Positions 6,650 through 13,662 of a stretch of DNA of 18,750 bases are shown one piece after another. The stretch is from assembly GCA_005882525.1 (NCBI GenBank), contig VBGO01000002.1:1-18750 (forward strand). The letters are read 5' to 3'. The stretch's first letter is position 1, and every line of letters begins with the position of its first letter. The DNA comes from Chloroflexota bacterium. Lineage in GTDB: Bacteria > Chloroflexota > Dormibacteria > CF-121. The notes under the pieces were generated by a model that saw nothing but the letters and a program-made list of their open reading frames with translations, made no database searches and was not told the DNA's origin. Position numbers and translations under genes: made by a program.

Positions 6650-7565
6650 CGATGGTCTCGAGGAGGGCGTTCATGCTGGGCAGATCTTCAGTATTGTGGA
6701 TCACCGCCCCCGGGATGATCTTTTTGACCAGCCCGGTCAGGGTGCGGCGAGGACCGACTTCCACGTAGCGGTCGGCGCCGAGCTCCTGCAGGCGCTGGAT
6801 CGATTGCGTCCAGCGTACCGGGCCGGTGAGCTGGCCCACCATCAGCCGGCGTACGTCGTCCGGATGGGCGTGCACCTGCGCGTCGGCGTTGAAGACCTGG
6901 GGCCGTCGGAGCTCGTGAAGTGGGATCGTTGTCCAGGCGGCGGCAAAGACCCGGGCGGCTTCCACCATCAGGGGCGAGTGAAACGCCCCGCTGACCGGGA
7001 GCCGCACCAGCCGCTTCGCCCCGGCAGCTTCCAGTTGCGGGCCGACGGCGCGCAGGCCGGCCTCACTGCCGGAGACGACGACCTGGCCCGGCGCGTTGTA
7101 ATTGGCGACGACCACCAGGCCCTCGCTGGCCGCGCAGACGCGTTCCACCTCGCTGTCGGGAAGCCCGAGGACGGCGATCATTCCACTGGCCGCGGGAGCG
7201 GCTGCCGACATCGCCCGGCCGCGCGCCTGGACCGCCTCCAGCGCATCAAGCGGGTCCAGCGCCTCGGCCGCCACCAGGCCGGCGAACTCCCCCATGCTGT
7301 GTCCGGCCACCAACGATGGTGCGAACCCACGGGAGGCCATCAGCCGGAGGAGGGCCAGGCTGTGAAACAGAATGGCCGGCTGAGCGTTTTCGGTGGCCTG
7401 CAGTGCCGGCTCGGGGCCTTCCGCCATCAGCCGGCCGAGCGGCTTGTGGAGGCGATCCTCCGCCTGGCGGAGGAACTCGACCGAACCGGGGTCCTGCGCC
7501 AGCAGGTCGCGCGTCATCCCGACGAATTGGGCGCCCTGGCCTGGAAACAGGAAGGCGACGGTGAT
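6642..7565 (-). CDS. fabD: Malonyl-CoA:ACP transacylase FabD (start codon probably ATC)
   Basis: Transfers malonyl from CoA to ACP, supplying the extender unit for fatty-acid synthesis. From the proposed start: LFPGQGAQ (6-13, oxyanion-hole Gln10), nucleophile motif GHSMGE (88-93, Ser90), VSGAFHSPLM (catalytic His196) and EVGPRRTLTGL near the end. Total 307 residues, as in E. coli FabD. The first canonical in-frame codon, ATG at 7517, would remove the GQG motif, and no ATG/GTG/TTG precedes it in this frame within the 3' part of rpmF examined. ATC at 7565 would yield (M)TVAFLFPGQG, exactly the family N-terminus, so ATC initiation (or a base error in an original ATG) is inferred. It starts ten bases after the rpmF stop and overlaps fabG by eight bases. 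Confidence 0.92.
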   Translation of the reverse strand: MTVAFLFPGQGAQFVGMTRDLLAQDPGSVEFLRQAEDRLHKPLGRLMAEGPEPALQATENAQPAILFHSLALLRLMASRGFAPSLVAGHSMGEFAGLVAAEALDPLDALEAVQARGRAMSAAAPAASGMIAVLGLPDSEVERVCAASEGLVVVANYNAPGQVVVSGSEAGLRAVGPQLEAAGAKRLVRLPVSGAFHSPLMVEAARVFAAAWTTIPLHELRRPQVFNADAQVHAHPDDVRRLMVGQLTGPVRWTQSIQRLQELGADRYVEVGPRRTLTGLVKKIIPGAVIHNTEDLPSMNALLETIDG

Positions 7566-7575
7566 CGCGAGGGAC

Positions 7576-7752
7576 CTAGTCGGTCTTGATGACTTCGCGC
7601 CCGTCGTAGTAGCCGCAGTTCCGGCAGATCGCGTGCGGCCGCTTGGGCTGATGGCACTGCGAGCATTCGACGAGTTGTGGGCGCTTTATCGCCAGATGGG
7701 CGCGACGCTCGCCCTGGCGGGCATGGGCATAACGGGTCTTTGGAAGAGCCAT
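7576..7752 (-). CDS. rpmF: Ribosomal protein bL32, zinc-binding form
   Basis: Large-subunit protein of 58 residues. The N-terminus MALPKTRYAHARQGERRAH is the bL32 hallmark, here with a slightly different KTR in place of KR. Two CxxC pairs (Cys30/Cys33 and Cys43/Cys46) make a zinc ribbon. The ATG is nine bases downstream of a perfect TATAAT. rpmF begins the fabD-fabG-acpP-rnc run; in many bacteria plsX and fabH lie between rpmF and fabD, but here fabD follows ten bases after the stop. It is too short to be picked up by simple length-based gene finding. Confidence 0.93.
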   Translation of the reverse strand: MALPKTRYAHARQGERRAHLAIKRPQLVECSQCHQPKRPHAICRNCGYYDGREVIKTD

Positions 7753-7761
7753 GGGCAGCCC

Positions 7762-7767
7762 ATTATA
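7762..7767 (-). promoter_or_regulatory. Predicted -10 box of the rpmF-fabD-fabG operon
   Basis: A perfect TATAAT on the minus strand ends nine bases before the rpmF ATG, in the 32-base gap after the acyltransferase gene. The leader would be only two or three bases. A weak ATGACC lies 15 bases upstream as a possible -35. Confidence 0.6.
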
Positions 7768-7784
7768 AGGTCAGAGCGCGGTGG

Positions 7785-8831
7785 TCATGCGGCAGACGCC
7801 GCCTCCTGGCGCACGAGAGGATCGGCGACCGGCCGGCGCAAGGCTCGCCTGGCAAAGCCAAGGGCGCGGTGTTCCACGAGATGCCAGGAAAGGTACCCGA
7901 GGACGATCGAGGCGAGGGATGCTTCGATGAAGAGGATCCACCAGGTGGGGGCGATTCGCAGATGGACCAGCAGTTGCTGGATCGGATAGGAATAAATGTA
8001 GATGCCGTACGAGGGATCGCCCAGCCGCGTGATGCGACGTAAGCCAGCGGCGCGGCGCGTGCTCAGAAAAATGACGCCGTACGATAGGAGGACGAACACA
8101 GGAGGCCCAAGACCGGTCGCGAGCGCGACCACAAGGCCGATCATCGCCACCGTGAAGAGGGCCCAACTCATCGGGACGCGGTGACGACCGAGATAGAGCA
8201 GTCCACCGACGAGGAAGAAGAGCAGAAAACCCTGGTGGAGCAGGTACTGTAAGCCGTCGAGCATCGCCGCCGGCAGCGCGGCCCGCGCCACGAGAGTCGC
8301 GGCGACGACGCCCGTGGCCAGGGCCACGCCAACTGTCAGGCGGCGCCGGCCCGATGTAACGAGGAGCGGACCGAACACCAGCAGGCTGGCATAGGCCGCC
8401 ACTTCGATGGGCAGCGTCCAAATCGATCCGTTGACGCCGGGGGCGAAGCCGGTCTTGAATACGCCGGGCAGGTCCCATACTGGAAGGAGCAGTGGGTTCC
8501 CGAGCAGGTACCGTACGGTGCCGGGATCGGTCAGGTACCGGGCGGGCGGTAACGACGTGACCGCCGGTCCCAGGATCCATGTCGTCACGAGCAGCATGAC
8601 CAGCAACCCTGGCCAAAGCCGGGCGACTCGGCGGACCGTGAAACGAATGGGACTTGGATCGCGGATCCAGCTTGCGACGACCAGATATCCACTGATGACG
8701 AAGAAGGTGGAGACGGCCGCCGAACCAAAGTTGATAGTGACCCCACGGACGTGCCAGGTTGGGTCAGGCAAACCGGCCGCCACGGCGAAGGAATGCGCGA
8801 AGATAACAATGAGGGCAGCAACAATCCGCAC
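7785..8831 (-). CDS. Membrane acyltransferase, acyltransferase-3 family
   Basis: Polytopic membrane protein of 348 residues, with about ten hydrophobic segments. The start RIVAALIVIFAHSF carries the family's conserved LR..AA...H pattern, followed by FFVISGYLV, RRVARLWPGL and SIWTLPIEVAAY, all typical of acyltransferase-3 proteins. Members transfer acetyl or other acyl groups to sugars, peptidoglycan or surface polymers; the substrate here is unknown. GTG at 8831 is the first canonical start, yet it begins right at the first conserved motif, and the frame stays open upstream (with plausible residues GDGFAL before it) through 9000, with AAGGAGG at 8867-8873 but no canonical start codon. The true N-terminus may thus be longer. 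It is an unusual guest in this conserved housekeeping order. Confidence 0.85.
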   Translation of the reverse strand: MRIVAALIVIFAHSFAVAAGLPDPTWHVRGVTINFGSAAVSTFFVISGYLVVASWIRDPSPIRFTVRRVARLWPGLLVMLLVTTWILGPAVTSLPPARYLTDPGTVRYLLGNPLLLPVWDLPGVFKTGFAPGVNGSIWTLPIEVAAYASLLVFGPLLVTSGRRRLTVGVALATGVVAATLVARAALPAAMLDGLQYLLHQGFLLFFLVGGLLYLGRHRVPMSWALFTVAMIGLVVALATGLGPPVFVLLSYGVIFLSTRRAAGLRRITRLGDPSYGIYIYSYPIQQLLVHLRIAPTWWILFIEASLASIVLGYLSWHLVEHRALGFARRALRRPVADPLVRQEAASAA

Positions 8832-8945
8832 GAGGGCGAAGCCGTCTCCGGCCTCGTTACGCTGCTCCTCCTTCCCTGCTGGCCTCCCGCTGCCGGCTCC
8901 CCGTCCTACGCCAATGATCGGATATAACGGAACGCCCAGGAAGAG

Positions 8946-8975
8946 CCTTTGGGGGTAGCGCGCCCCCCTTTGGGC
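8946..8975 (-). terminator. Possible GC hairpin after the SepIVA-like gene
   Basis: On the minus strand a GGGGG run and a CCCCC run, about seven bases apart, can form a stem between the SepIVA-like stop and the acyltransferase; CCCAAAGG is also repeated directly there. There is no T-run. The 169-base gap 8832-9000 holds nothing else clear apart from the open frame noted for the acyltransferase. Confidence 0.25.
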
Positions 8976-9000
8976 CGAAGCTCCTTGAGCCCCGGCGGTC

Positions 9001-9486
9001 CTACCGGCCGCTGAGGACCTCGATTTCCTTGATCGGTCTCGCCGCGGGCGTCCGGAGTGCCTCGACCCCTTTCTTCACGGTGGCCACCGTCCGCAAGAGC
9101 TGGGTCTCGAGCGACTGCATCACGTCGCTGGCATACCGGTCAGCCGATCGCCGGGTCTCCTCGGCTTTGGCGGACGCCTCCTTGAGCATCGCCTCGGCCT
9201 GCTTCTCCGCCCGCCTGACCAGGTCGTGCTGGCCGATCATGGTCTGGGCACGCTCGCCGGCTTTGCTGACGGTCCGGGCGGCTTCGGCCTGCGCCTCGGA
9301 AAGCAAACGTTGCTGCTCCTGGAGCGTCCAGCGAGCCTGCTTGATCTCGTCCGGCAGGCTGAGCCGGAGGTCATCGATGCAGGCGAGCACCTCCTCCTGG
9401 TCGATGACGACCGTGCGCGTCAGTGGGATCTGCCGGCTGTGGGCGATCAGGTACTCGAGGCGATCGATGGCTTCGTGGATGTTCAT
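9001..9486 (-). CDS. DivIVA-related coiled-coil protein, SepIVA-like
   Basis: A 161-residue protein without a membrane segment. Residues 1-48 resemble the N-terminal domain of actinobacterial SepIVA/DivIVA-like proteins (AIDRLEYLIAHSRQIPLT, then VIDQEEVLACIDDLRLSLPDE). Residues about 50-145 form a long Ala/Glu/Gln/Arg coiled coil with repeated EA.AEA-type heptads. Such proteins act at the cell pole or septum in envelope growth and division; that role is inferred. Automatic annotation often calls these 'ATPase' or 'ATP synthase subunit b-like' because of the coiled coil, which is unlikely here. The ATG overlaps the coaD TGA as ATGA. The position next to coaD and near rpmF matches the actinobacterial arrangement, but the DUF177 gene usually found beside rpmF is not present. 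Confidence 0.75.
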   Translation of the reverse strand: MNIHEAIDRLEYLIAHSRQIPLTRTVVIDQEEVLACIDDLRLSLPDEIKQARWTLQEQQRLLSEAQAEAARTVSKAGERAQTMIGQHDLVRRAEKQAEAMLKEASAKAEETRRSADRYASDVMQSLETQLLRTVATVKKGVEALRTPAARPIKEIEVLSGR

Positions 9487-9974
9487 GCGTGTGCTCCCTT
9501 GGTGAGGCGTTCCTTGAGCGGTCCGACGACGTTGGCTGGGACGAATTCTGAAATGTCGCCACCGAATTCGGCGAGCTCTTTGATCAGGCTGGAGCTGAGA
9601 AACAGATGACGCAGGCTCGTGGGTATGAAGACCGTCGTGACGTCCGGTTCCAGGCGGCGGTTCATCAGGGACATCTGAAACTCGCTCTCGAAGTCTGACA
9701 CGGCGCGCAGCCCCCGGACGATCACTCGCGCGCCTACCTGGCGTGCGAAGTCGATGGTCAGGCCCCTGAACGTGTTGACCTCGACGCCCGGACGCTCTCC
9801 CAAACTCTCCCGGATCATCGTGACCCGCTCCCCGCTCGTGAACAACGGCTGCTTACTGGGGTTTTCGAGGACCGCGATCACGACCCGGTCGAAGATGCGG
9901 GCGGCTCGGTCGACGATATCGAGGTGACCCAGGGTCAGGGGATCGAAGCTGCCGGGGTAGAGGGCGGTGATCAT
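9483..9974 (-). CDS. coaD: Pantetheine-phosphate adenylyltransferase
   Basis: Catalyses the fourth step of coenzyme A synthesis, ATP plus 4'-phosphopantetheine to dephospho-CoA. In 163 residues: ALYPGSFDPLTLGHLDI (4-20) with the nucleotidyltransferase TLGH motif (14-17), GLTIDFARQ, VIVRGLRAVSDFESEFQM, and the SSSLIKELAEFGGD block that corresponds to the conserved (I/L)SS(S/T)xVKE. Length is normal. ATGA overlaps join it to rsmD upstream and to the SepIVA-like gene downstream; rsmD-coaD is a widespread pair. Its product ultimately supplies the phosphopantetheine arm of AcpP, encoded 4 kb away. Confidence 0.96.
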   Translation of the reverse strand: MITALYPGSFDPLTLGHLDIVDRAARIFDRVVIAVLENPSKQPLFTSGERVTMIRESLGERPGVEVNTFRGLTIDFARQVGARVIVRGLRAVSDFESEFQMSLMNRRLEPDVTTVFIPTSLRHLFLSSSLIKELAEFGGDISEFVPANVVGPLKERLTKGAHA

Positions 9975-10534
9975 GGGTACCGGAAGAAGGTCAAGCGGGT
10001 GCTGCCATAATCGCGCTCCCGGACCTGCGTCAAGCGCTGCAGGGGCGGCAGCGCTTGGCTGCGAGAATGCTCCACCACCACTAACGCCTGCTCGCGCAGT
10101 GGGGCCTGGTCGAGGCCCTCGAGCGCAGCGCTCAGCATTTCCCCAGCACGGTAGGGTGGGTCCAACAGAAGAAGGTTGTAGGTGGCGAGGTCGCCGGCGT
10201 GCGCCCTCAACCAGCCGATGGCATCGGCGCTGACCACGTCGCCCTGCTGGGCGAAGCCGGTGGCGGCCAAATTCTCGGCCACGATGTTAGCACAGGTTCG
10301 GTCGCGCTCCACGAATGTCGCCCACGCCGCCCCGCGCGAGAGCGCCTCGATGCCGAGAGTCCCGGCGCCGGCGAACAGGTCGATCACCCGCGCACCGCGT
10401 ATGCTGTCGCCGATGATGTTGAACAAGGCTTCGCGGACGAGGGAGGTCGTGGGTCGCGTGGTGCGGCCCGGCGGAGTCTTGAGCAGCCGACCGCGACTCG
10501 ATCCCGCCGTCACCCGGGTCGCCGGTCCGGACAT
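9971..10534 (-). CDS. rsmD: 16S rRNA (guanine966-N2)-methyltransferase RsmD
   Basis: SAM-dependent methyltransferase that modifies 16S rRNA in the small subunit, 187 residues. Motifs: RVTAGSSRGRLLKTPPG and RPTTSLVREALFNIIG near the N-terminus, SAM-binding DLFAGAGTLGIEALSRGA, acidic VERD and catalytic LLLLDPPY. ATG at 10534 is chosen; a GTG at 10555 would add seven residues and cannot be excluded. The stop overlaps coaD as ATGA. The gene is separated from recG by 186 bases, which hold a possible small ORF on the opposite strand. Confidence 0.93.
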   Translation of the reverse strand: MSGPATRVTAGSSRGRLLKTPPGRTTRPTTSLVREALFNIIGDSIRGARVIDLFAGAGTLGIEALSRGAAWATFVERDRTCANIVAENLAATGFAQQGDVVSADAIGWLRAHAGDLATYNLLLLDPPYRAGEMLSAALEGLDQAPLREQALVVVEHSRSQALPPLQRLTQVRERDYGSTRLTFFRYP

Positions 10535-10593
10535 GTGATGAGTAAAGCAGGCCACACCGGCCCGGTCGACAGCGCCTGCGAAGGAGCCTCGGC

Positions 10594-10836
10594 ATAGTCG
10601 TCGTCGACGCTATCGTCGGCATCCTCCTGGTCCTGGTGCTGCCCGTTGCCGCCGGGATGGCGGTCGGACGCCTGTTGACACTGCTGCGCCCGCTTCCGCC
10701 CAGCAGCCCGCCACCCAAGGTCAATCCAGAGCGAACACCTGACGATACGCCGAAAGCTGGCGGCGGAGCGCCGGCTCGCCGCCCAACGTCGGGTCGCGGT
10801 CCAAGAGGCGGACGGCCTCGGTCTGGGCGTCGCTGA
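10594..10836 (+). CDS. Possible small single-span membrane protein (start uncertain)
   Basis: An open frame on the plus strand between rsmD and recG reads a convincing membrane span (VVVDAIVGILLVLVLPVAAG, then MAVGRLL) followed by a proline-rich polar tail (LRPLPPSSPPPKVNPER...). Third codon positions up to 10720 are strongly G/C, as in real genes here. AAGGAG (10581-10586) lies seven bases before ATA at 10594, so an ATA start would give 80 residues; the first canonical start, GTG at 10636, would cut the membrane span in half. The last 116 bases are antisense to the 3' end of recG. No family is recognised. It may be a real small protein, a decayed gene or chance. Confidence 0.35.
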   Translation: MVVVDAIVGILLVLVLPVAAGMAVGRLLTLLRPLPPSSPPPKVNPERTPDDTPKAGGGAPARRPTSGRGPRGGRPRSGRR

Positions 10837-12787
10837 TCAGCGCCGCGTCCAGCAGGCTCGCCATCTTAAAGTCCTTCCCATGCTGCCGGTAACCGGCCAG
10901 GTCGCCCCAGCCGCGTAGCTCGAGGTCGATCTCGGCCAGGTCGAAGCCACTCTTATTGGTCACGACGGCCTGCAGGCGTTTGAGGGATTGCGGATCTTCG
11001 GCATCGGTGAAGAGCAAGCACCATGACTCTTCCGATCCCCGTCCAACCCGGCCCCGGAATTGATGGAGCTGCGCCAGTCCGAATCGGTCGGCGCCCTCGA
11101 TCATCATGACGGTGGCGTTCGGAATGTCGATGCCGACTTCCACCACCGAGGTGGAGACCAGGATGGCGACCTGGCCTCGCTGGAAACTCGACATGATTGC
11201 TTCCTTCTCCGCGGATTTGAGCCGGCCATGCAGCAGGGCGATCCGCGACGCCAGCTCCGGAAAAACGTCGTGCTGCAACTTCTCGAGCTCTTGCGTGGCC
11301 GACCGCACGCCGAGCTTGTCGGACTCCTGAATGAGCGGGCAGATCACGAAGACCTGGCGGCCGGCATTGACCTGCTTGCGGATGAAGTCGTAAGCATCCG
11401 CCCGCTTCTCGGGGGGAACCAGGCCGGTCTTGACCGGCCGGCGCCCCGGTGGCATCTCGTCGAGGATCGAGATGTCGAGGTCGCCGAAGAGCGTGAGGCC
11501 GAGTGTGCGCGGGATCGGGGTCGCTGTCATCGAGAGGAAGTGCGGGATGCGCTCGCCCTTTTGGCGGACCGCGAGGCGCTGGCCGACGCCGAAGCGGTGC
11601 TGCTCATCGACGACGGTCAGGGCCAGGTCTCTGAACTGGACCCCCTCCTCGATCAACGCATGCGTCCCGACCAGCACGGGCAGCTGTCCCTCGGCCAGCG
11701 ATGCCATCATTGGTTTTCGTGCCGACGCCGGCGTGCTCCCGACCAGCAGCCCGACGTCGATCTGAAACGGCTCGAGCAGTGATTGGACGACGTCGGCATG
11801 CTGACGTGCAAGGATCTCCGTCGGTGCCAGCAGCACCGACTGGAAACCGGCGTGCGCCGCATGGTGCATGGCCATCGCCGCCACCACCGTCTTGCCCGAT
11901 CCGACGTCGCCTTCGAGGAGCCGGTTCATCGGCTGCTGGCGGGCGAGATCCTGGAGGATCTGCCAGGCGGCGACCCGCTGGGCGTTGGTGAGCTTGAACG
12001 GCAGGCTGTTGACGAAGCCGCGCGCAGTCGAATCGTCGAAGCGTACCGGCTGCGCGGTCAATGCCTTTCGGGCCCGCTTGGCCATCTGGGCGGCGACCTG
12101 CAGCACGAACATCTCCTCGAAGGCGAGGCGCTCCTTGGCGCGGTCGAGTTGTGCCGCCGAGGCTGGGTAATGGACCTGTCGCACCGCCTCGTCGCGGGCC
12201 ATGAAGCTACGGCGGGGCAGAAGCTCGGCCGGCAAGAATTCGTCGAGCTGGTCGGCAAGCGGCAGGACCGACTGGACCTTGGGACGCAACCATTTCGACG
12301 TCAGGCCCTCAGTCTCCCGATAAATGGGGACCAGGCGCGCCACGTTCTGCGGGCGCAGCGACACCTTTTCGTGGTCCGGATTTTTCATCACCAGCCCGCC
12401 GTTCAGGTCGGCCTCGCCGGCGACAAAGATCTCGTCGCCCTTGTGCAGGCTCCTGGCCAGCCACGGCTGGTTGAACCAGACCACCCGCAACCTGCCGGAA
12501 TCATCGCCCAGGATGGCTTCGGTCAGCGCCATCCGCTTGTACTTGGTCTGGTGAGCGCCGATGTCGTAGATCCGCCCTCGAACCGTCGTCTTGACTCCCG
12601 GGCGGACGAAAGCGATCGGCGTGATCGTGGAAAAGTCCTCGTAACGACGCGGGAAGAACAGCAGGAGGTCGCGGATGGTGGTGATGCCAAGCCGGGCCAG
12701 TCGAGCCTCCGTCTTATCGCTGACCCCCGTCAGCACCGTGACAGGATCATCCAGGGTTGGGCCTCGCACGACGTGCAAACGCGGCAT
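10721..12787 (-). CDS. recG: ATP-dependent DNA helicase RecG
   Basis: Branch-migrating helicase that reverses stalled replication forks and processes Holliday junctions, 688 residues. The N-terminal third is the OB-fold wedge domain (GVSDKTEARLARLGI, FPRRYEDF, VRGRIYDI). Helicase motifs follow: LEGDVGSGKT (Walker A, about 293-300), VDEQHRFGV (motif II, about 394), SMTATPIPRTL (motif III), SVVEVGIDIPNA, and QFRGRVGRG (motif VI). ATG at 12787 lies two bases after the degV stop; a TTG at 12793 overlapping that stop as TTGA is the alternative. It is coupled to degV, and in Bacillus recG is likewise close downstream of yloV. Confidence 0.95.
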   Translation of the reverse strand: MPRLHVVRGPTLDDPVTVLTGVSDKTEARLARLGITTIRDLLLFFPRRYEDFSTITPIAFVRPGVKTTVRGRIYDIGAHQTKYKRMALTEAILGDDSGRLRVVWFNQPWLARSLHKGDEIFVAGEADLNGGLVMKNPDHEKVSLRPQNVARLVPIYRETEGLTSKWLRPKVQSVLPLADQLDEFLPAELLPRRSFMARDEAVRQVHYPASAAQLDRAKERLAFEEMFVLQVAAQMAKRARKALTAQPVRFDDSTARGFVNSLPFKLTNAQRVAAWQILQDLARQQPMNRLLEGDVGSGKTVVAAMAMHHAAHAGFQSVLLAPTEILARQHADVVQSLLEPFQIDVGLLVGSTPASARKPMMASLAEGQLPVLVGTHALIEEGVQFRDLALTVVDEQHRFGVGQRLAVRQKGERIPHFLSMTATPIPRTLGLTLFGDLDISILDEMPPGRRPVKTGLVPPEKRADAYDFIRKQVNAGRQVFVICPLIQESDKLGVRSATQELEKLQHDVFPELASRIALLHGRLKSAEKEAIMSSFQRGQVAILVSTSVVEVGIDIPNATVMMIEGADRFGLAQLHQFRGRVGRGSEESWCLLFTDAEDPQSLKRLQAVVTNKSGFDLAEIDLELRGWGDLAGYRQHGKDFKMASLLDAALISDAQTEAVRLLDRDPTLGGEPALRRQLSAYRQVFALD

Positions 12788-12789
12788 GG

Positions 12790-13620
12790 TCAAGTGACGA
12801 GATAGGTAAAGCCGATCACGCCCGGGCCGGTATGCGTACCGAGCACGGCACCGATCTCGGTCAGCAGGATGTCGAGGCCTGGATAACTCGATGCCACCCG
12901 GTTGCGCAGTTGCGCGGCATCCGCCTGGGCGGCGCCATGCATGATGGCGAGCTGGCCTACCGTGCCGTCGCGTCCCAGCAGCTCGACCAGCCGGCTCAGC
13001 GCCTGCGGCCGTCCACGCGCTCGGCCCAGGGGAACCACCTCCCCGTCTTTCAGTTGCAGGATCGGCTTGACATTGAGCAAAGACCCCAGCAGCGCCCGCG
13101 CCTTTCCGATACGGCCCCCCCGCTCGAGGTAGGTCAACGTGTCGACAACACAGATCACGCGAGCCTTCGGCACCAGCGCCCGCAGGCGCGCCGAGATTGC
13201 CCCCCGGTCCGTGCCGGCGCGCGCCAGTTTCGCCCCCTCCAGCGCCATGAAACCGAGCGCCATGGAGGTGCTGAGGGAGTCCACCACCTCGATCGCCTCT
13301 TGACCGACGGCCTGGGCCGCCATCAGGGCGGAGTTGTAGGTGCCCGACACTTTGCTGGAGAGGTGAACGGCCACGATCTCGTCGCCCCCGGCACGGAGCT
13401 TCTTAAAGGCCTCCTCGAACACACCCACCGAGGGTTGGGAGGTACGGGGCAATTGGGACGAGGCTTTCAGGCGGCGGAAGAATTCGTCCCCGGTCAGGTC
13501 GACATGGTCGCGAAAGACCTGGTCGCCGAAATGGACGTTGAGCGGCACCACCGTGATGCCGGCCGCCTGCTGTTGCTCTTCGGTCAGGTCGGCGGTGGAA
13601 TCCGTGACGATCCGGACCAC
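12790..13620 (-). CDS. DegV family fatty-acid-binding protein (FakB-like)
   Basis: A 276-residue DegV-fold protein. The start VRIVTDSTADLT is the family signature; further conserved parts are the TSQPSVG loop with Thr and Ser that bind the fatty-acid carboxylate, SSKVSGTYNSA, VVDSLSTSMALGFMALEGA and YLERGGRIGKA. DegV/FakB proteins hold a fatty acid for phosphorylation by FakA, and fakA is the adjacent upstream gene, so a fatty-acid kinase pair is likely. The start is GTG at 13620 with no Shine-Dalgarno; TATACT six bases upstream suggests a leaderless message starting in the 42-base gap after fakA. It overlaps or nearly abuts recG downstream. Confidence 0.9.
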   Translation of the reverse strand: MVRIVTDSTADLTEEQQQAAGITVVPLNVHFGDQVFRDHVDLTGDEFFRRLKASSQLPRTSQPSVGVFEEAFKKLRAGGDEIVAVHLSSKVSGTYNSALMAAQAVGQEAIEVVDSLSTSMALGFMALEGAKLARAGTDRGAISARLRALVPKARVICVVDTLTYLERGGRIGKARALLGSLLNVKPILQLKDGEVVPLGRARGRPQALSRLVELLGRDGTVGQLAIMHGAAQADAAQLRNRVASSYPGLDILLTEIGAVLGTHTGPGVIGFTYLVT

Positions 13621-13626
13621 GACTGG

Positions 13627-13632
13627 AGTATA
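13627..13632 (-). promoter_or_regulatory. Predicted -10 box of degV-recG (leaderless)
   Basis: TATACT ends six bases before the degV GTG. The surrounding GATATACTC is identical to that upstream of the lipoprotein gene at 17493-17498. No clear -35 is seen. Confidence 0.5.
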
Positions 13633-13662
13633 TCCACCCGTTCGCGCCGCGCTCAGCAGGCG

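Noticed and set aside
6540..7589. 349-codon plus-strand frame over fabD
   Set aside because: Shadow of fabD; composition typical of antisense reading and no recognisable domain.
11783..12805. Long plus-strand frames over recG and degV (also 12757-13866)
   Set aside because: Antisense to recG and degV, which have complete family motifs; the plus-strand proteins are Arg/Gln/His-rich without domains.
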